Shown: positions 61,950 to 64,000 of the stretch, one piece after another | Position numbering within the stretch: position 1 is the stretch's first letter | Layout of the letters: the number at the start of each line of letters is the position of its first letter | DNA from: UBA2970 sp965221075 | GTDB taxonomy: Bacteria > Verrucomicrobiota > Verrucomicrobiia > Limisphaerales > AAA164-E04 | DNA length: 64,000 nt | Assembly: GCA_965221075.1 (NCBI GenBank) | Contig: OZ244865.1 | Coordinates: 1,736,001 to 1,800,000, forward strand | Reading direction: 5' to 3' | The notes under the pieces: model-generated | Told to the model about the DNA's origin: nothing | Database searches by the model: none | The model's input: the letters and a program-made list of their open reading frames with translations, nothing else | Program-made: the position numbers and the translations under genes

Positions 61950-62840
61950 TCAGGAAGGGGAGTCCTGCTTACTTTCCGGATGCCGGGAGTAGGCTTGCAG
62001 TATGGCGCTGTTGTCCAGGTCGCCGGCTCCGGCGGCGATCGCCTGGTCGAGCAGGCTGAGGTGCTGGGCGGAGAGTGGGAGGGGAGCGCCGTGCCGCCGG
62101 GCGGTCTGGAGCAGGATCTGGACATCCTTGCGGTGCTGGCTGAGGCGGGCCTGCGGCCGGTCGAAGTCCCCCTGGAGCATCCGCTCCCCCTTGGCGTCCA
62201 TCGCCCGGGAGTAGGCGCTTCCCTCCTTGAGGATCCGGAGCGTGGTGGCCTGGCAGAGGCCGAGCCCGCCCGCCAGCGAGAGCCCCTCTGCCAGCGCCGC
62301 CCGGTTGAGTCCCAGCACCAGGTTGAACACCAGCTTCATTCGGGCTCCGCTTCCAGCCTCGCCAAGGTGGAAGATCCGGGAGCAGAAGCTCTCCAGCAAG
62401 GGGCGGCAGTCCTCCAGGAGGGACGGCGGGCCACCCACCAGGGCCATGGCCCGGCCCTGGCGCAGCTCGCTGCTGCTGCCGGCCAGCGAGGCGTCGAGGT
62501 AGGCGGCCTGGCGGACCGAGAGCAGACGGGCCAGCTCGGCCTTCAGGTCCGGATCGCCGGTGGTGGTGTCCACGATGCGGTGCCCCTCGCGGATGCGGGA
62601 GGCGTGCTCCTGCAGGGAATCCCGGACCTGCTCGGTGGCCAGGACCGCGTAGATCACGGTGCCGCAGGCATCGAGGACCTGGCCGGCATCGGCCTTTGCG
62701 GGCATGCCCATCCGGTCCAGATCGGCCCGGCGCTCCTCCCTGGGATCGTAGCCGGCGACGGGTATGCCGCGCTGCCGGGCGCGGAAGGCGATGGCCTGCC
62801 CCATCAGTCCCAGGCCGAGAAGGCCCAGCGGCCGGGTCAT
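61950..62840 (-). CDS. NAD(P)-dependent beta-hydroxyacid dehydrogenase (3-hydroxyisobutyrate dehydrogenase family)
   Basis: 296 residues. Rossmann NAD(P)-binding N-terminus (PLGLLGLGLMGQAIAFRAR), the substrate-binding VDTTTGDPDLKAELA, and the conserved AAYLDASLAGSSSELRQGRA block. The catalytic Lys lies in GSGARMKLVFNLVLGLNRAA, and a C-terminal helical domain follows. Family members oxidise 3-hydroxyisobutyrate, tartronate semialdehyde, glyoxylate or related substrates; which one is not clear. Its ATG overlaps the stop of the upstream sulfatase gene, so the two are co-translated. Reduction or oxidation of a sugar-derived product is possible but unproven. Confidence 0.87.
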   Translation of the reverse strand: MTRPLGLLGLGLMGQAIAFRARQRGIPVAGYDPREERRADLDRMGMPAKADAGQVLDACGTVIYAVLATEQVRDSLQEHASRIREGHRIVDTTTGDPDLKAELARLLSVRQAAYLDASLAGSSSELRQGRAMALVGGPPSLLEDCRPLLESFCSRIFHLGEAGSGARMKLVFNLVLGLNRAALAEGLSLAGGLGLCQATTLRILKEGSAYSRAMDAKGERMLQGDFDRPQARLSQHRKDVQILLQTARRHGAPLPLSAQHLSLLDQAIAAGAGDLDNSAILQAYSRHPESKQDSPS

Positions 62841-64000
62841 GGGCGGGCGTTCCCGAACCTCCCCAGGTTCCTGGCCTGACGGGCGTGGGCCATGGCTTCG
62901 GTCTCCCGTCCCTGGTCCCCCTGCTCGGCCATCCACCGGTCCAGCTGGGCGGAGAGCTCCCTGCGCACATCCGCCAGGGCGGGATCCCCAATGCGGTTGT
63001 CCAGGCAGTGGGGGTCGAGCAGGACATCGTAGAGCTCCTCGGGGGGGCGGCGCTGGTAGCGGCTGGTCATCTCCCGGGCATGCGGATCTCCCGCATCGGC
63101 CGCCTCGAGCCACGAGGCCCACAAGGCCTTGGAGCCGTCCTTCCCGGTGACCACGTTGGTGAAGGCCTTCCCGGAGTTCAGGTTGCGGATGTAGCGGTAG
63201 CGGGCCGTGCCGCAGGAGCGGATGCCGTAGGCGTCCGAGCCGTCGATGATTCCCCGGGTGGTGTGGATGCCGAAGGTCCACTCGCGGTGGGAGTCGCTGA
63301 GCCCCAGGAGCGCCGGGAGGAAGGATCGCCCGTCGAGGCCCCCGGGGATCGAAGCCCCGGCCGCCTCCAGGAAGGTGGGGGCGACGTCCACGTACTCGAC
63401 CATGGCGCTGGAACGGGAACCGGGCCGGACGCGTCCCGGCCACCGGGCGACGAGCCCGGAGGCCAGCCCCATCTCGTAGCAGGTCCACTTGGCGAAGGGG
63501 AAGCCCGATCCCTGCTCCGAGGCCGCCATGACCAGGGTGTCCGAACGCAGCCCGTGCTTGTCGAGCAGCGACAGCAGCGCGCCGCACTGGCGGTCGAAGA
63601 AGGTGATCTCCGCCAGGTAGCGGGAGTAGTCCTCACGGGTCCTCGGGGTGTCCACGAAGCTGGGAGGCAGGACCAGCGAGGCGGGAGGGTAGGCCGAGGC
63701 GTCCCCCCTGGTGTAGGGGGAGTGGGGCTCGCTGGAGCAGGCGAAGAGGCAGAAGGGACGCCCTTCCTCCCCGGCCTCGAGGATCCACTGCTCCAGCAAG
63801 GGGTAGGGATCGGGCTGCGAGGGATCGGCGCTGCGGAACTCGTCGCTGTACTCGAAGGGGAACGACGCCCTGGGGGCGATGTGGGTCTTTCCCGACAGGG
63901 CGACCCGGTAGCCCGCCTCCTTCAGGTAGTGGGCGATGGAGCGGGTGCCCTGGTATACCGCGGCGTGGTTGGGCCAGGCGCCCGAGCGGACCGGGTAGAG
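62837..64000 (-). CDS. Sulfatase family protein (5' end outside window)
   Basis: 388 codons of the C-terminal part of a formylglycine sulfatase. At the window edge the protein reads LYPVRSGAWPNHAAVYQGTR, then SIAHYLKEAGYRVALSGKTH, the segment just after the modified-Cys motif. The catalytic Cys and the signal peptide therefore lie beyond base 64000. Later parts include LAEITFFDRQCGALLSLLDK, SEQGSGFPFAKWTCYEMGLA with the second metal-site region, VARWPGRVRPGSRSSAM, and the C-terminal EELYDVLLDPHCLDN. An internal ATG at 63799 should not be taken as the start. Probable role: desulfation of a sulfated glycan, like the sulfatase at 23239. The stop overlaps the oxidoreductase start. Confidence 0.9.
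   Translation of the reverse strand, partial: LYPVRSGAWPNHAAVYQGTRSIAHYLKEAGYRVALSGKTHIAPRASFPFEYSDEFRSADPSQPDPYPLLEQWILEAGEEGRPFCLFACSSEPHSPYTRGDASAYPPASLVLPPSFVDTPRTREDYSRYLAEITFFDRQCGALLSLLDKHGLRSDTLVMAASEQGSGFPFAKWTCYEMGLASGLVARWPGRVRPGSRSSAMVEYVDVAPTFLEAAGASIPGGLDGRSFLPALLGLSDSHREWTFGIHTTRGIIDGSDAYGIRSCGTARYRYIRNLNSGKAFTNVVTGKDGSKALWASWLEAADAGDPHAREMTSRYQRRPPEELYDVLLDPHCLDNRIGDPALADVRRELSAQLDRWMAEQGDQGRETEAMAHARQARNLGRFGNARP

Noticed and set aside
1..64000. tRNA, rRNA, riboswitch or transposase sequences
   Set aside because: I scanned intergenic regions by eye for T-loop motifs, riboswitch cores and transposase-like proteins and found none. A covariance-model scan would be decisive.

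Overview
The window is a very GC-rich, densely packed bacterial chromosome segment. It most likely comes from a member of the Verrucomicrobiota. Three things point that way: a pseudopilin cassette resembling the families named 'Verru_Chthon' A-D, large secreted proteins that end in a W...Y..S.dL..W......FFRL module, and a mix of sulfatases, FG-GAP/ASPIC proteins, split glycine decarboxylase and single-chain glycyl-tRNA synthetase. The lineage is an inference; there is no rRNA or tRNA here to anchor it.

Layout. 1-7394 (minus) is a chemosensory operon with the gene order and domain content of the Pseudomonas Wsp surface-sensing system: MCP (WspA), CheW (WspB), CheR-TPR (WspC), a second CheW with a cysteine-rich head (WspD) and a CheA-REC hybrid (WspE, cut by the window edge). 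A CheB (WspF) and a GGDEF output (WspR) would be expected just beyond base 1. An anti-sigma-factor type ATPase (7639-8136) diverges from it. 8156-12700 (minus) is lpxB-gcvPA-gcvPB-response regulator. 12832-17725 (plus) is a flippase-like/glycosyltransferase fusion, panB, moaC, moaB/mog and glyS. 17913-21741 holds two tandem Sel1-repeat genes. 21867-23116 holds a Fur-family regulator with a near-consensus promoter, and rph facing it. 23239-33933 carries a secreted sulfatase, a small lipoprotein, guaA, a secreted FG-GAP/ASPIC protein, a secreted protein with two CBM9-like domains, and a TPR protein.

33930-59954 is the most striking part: an uninterrupted one-direction run behind a near-consensus sigma-70 promoter. 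It has two PilB/GspE ATPases flanking a PilT, a PilC/GspF platform protein, five class III-signal pseudopilins, a 1414-residue PilX/GspK-like protein and a 3014-residue subtilisin-family protein. The cofactor genes nadC, birA and coaX follow, coupled by overlapping start and stop codons. No secretin, PilM/N/O-type alignment proteins or prepilin peptidase are present. The C-terminal halves of the pseudopilins are visibly AT-richer than their surroundings. The giant protease carries the S8 catalytic residues, a P domain interrupted by another segment, several PPC-like repeats and nine terminal repeats that each keep two cysteines.

60577-64000 holds a double winged-helix/AsnC-like protein resembling siroheme decarboxylases or Lrp regulators, a 3-hydroxyisobutyrate-dehydrogenase-like oxidoreductase, and a second sulfatase cut by the right edge. 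No CRISPR array, insertion sequence, tRNA or rRNA was seen.
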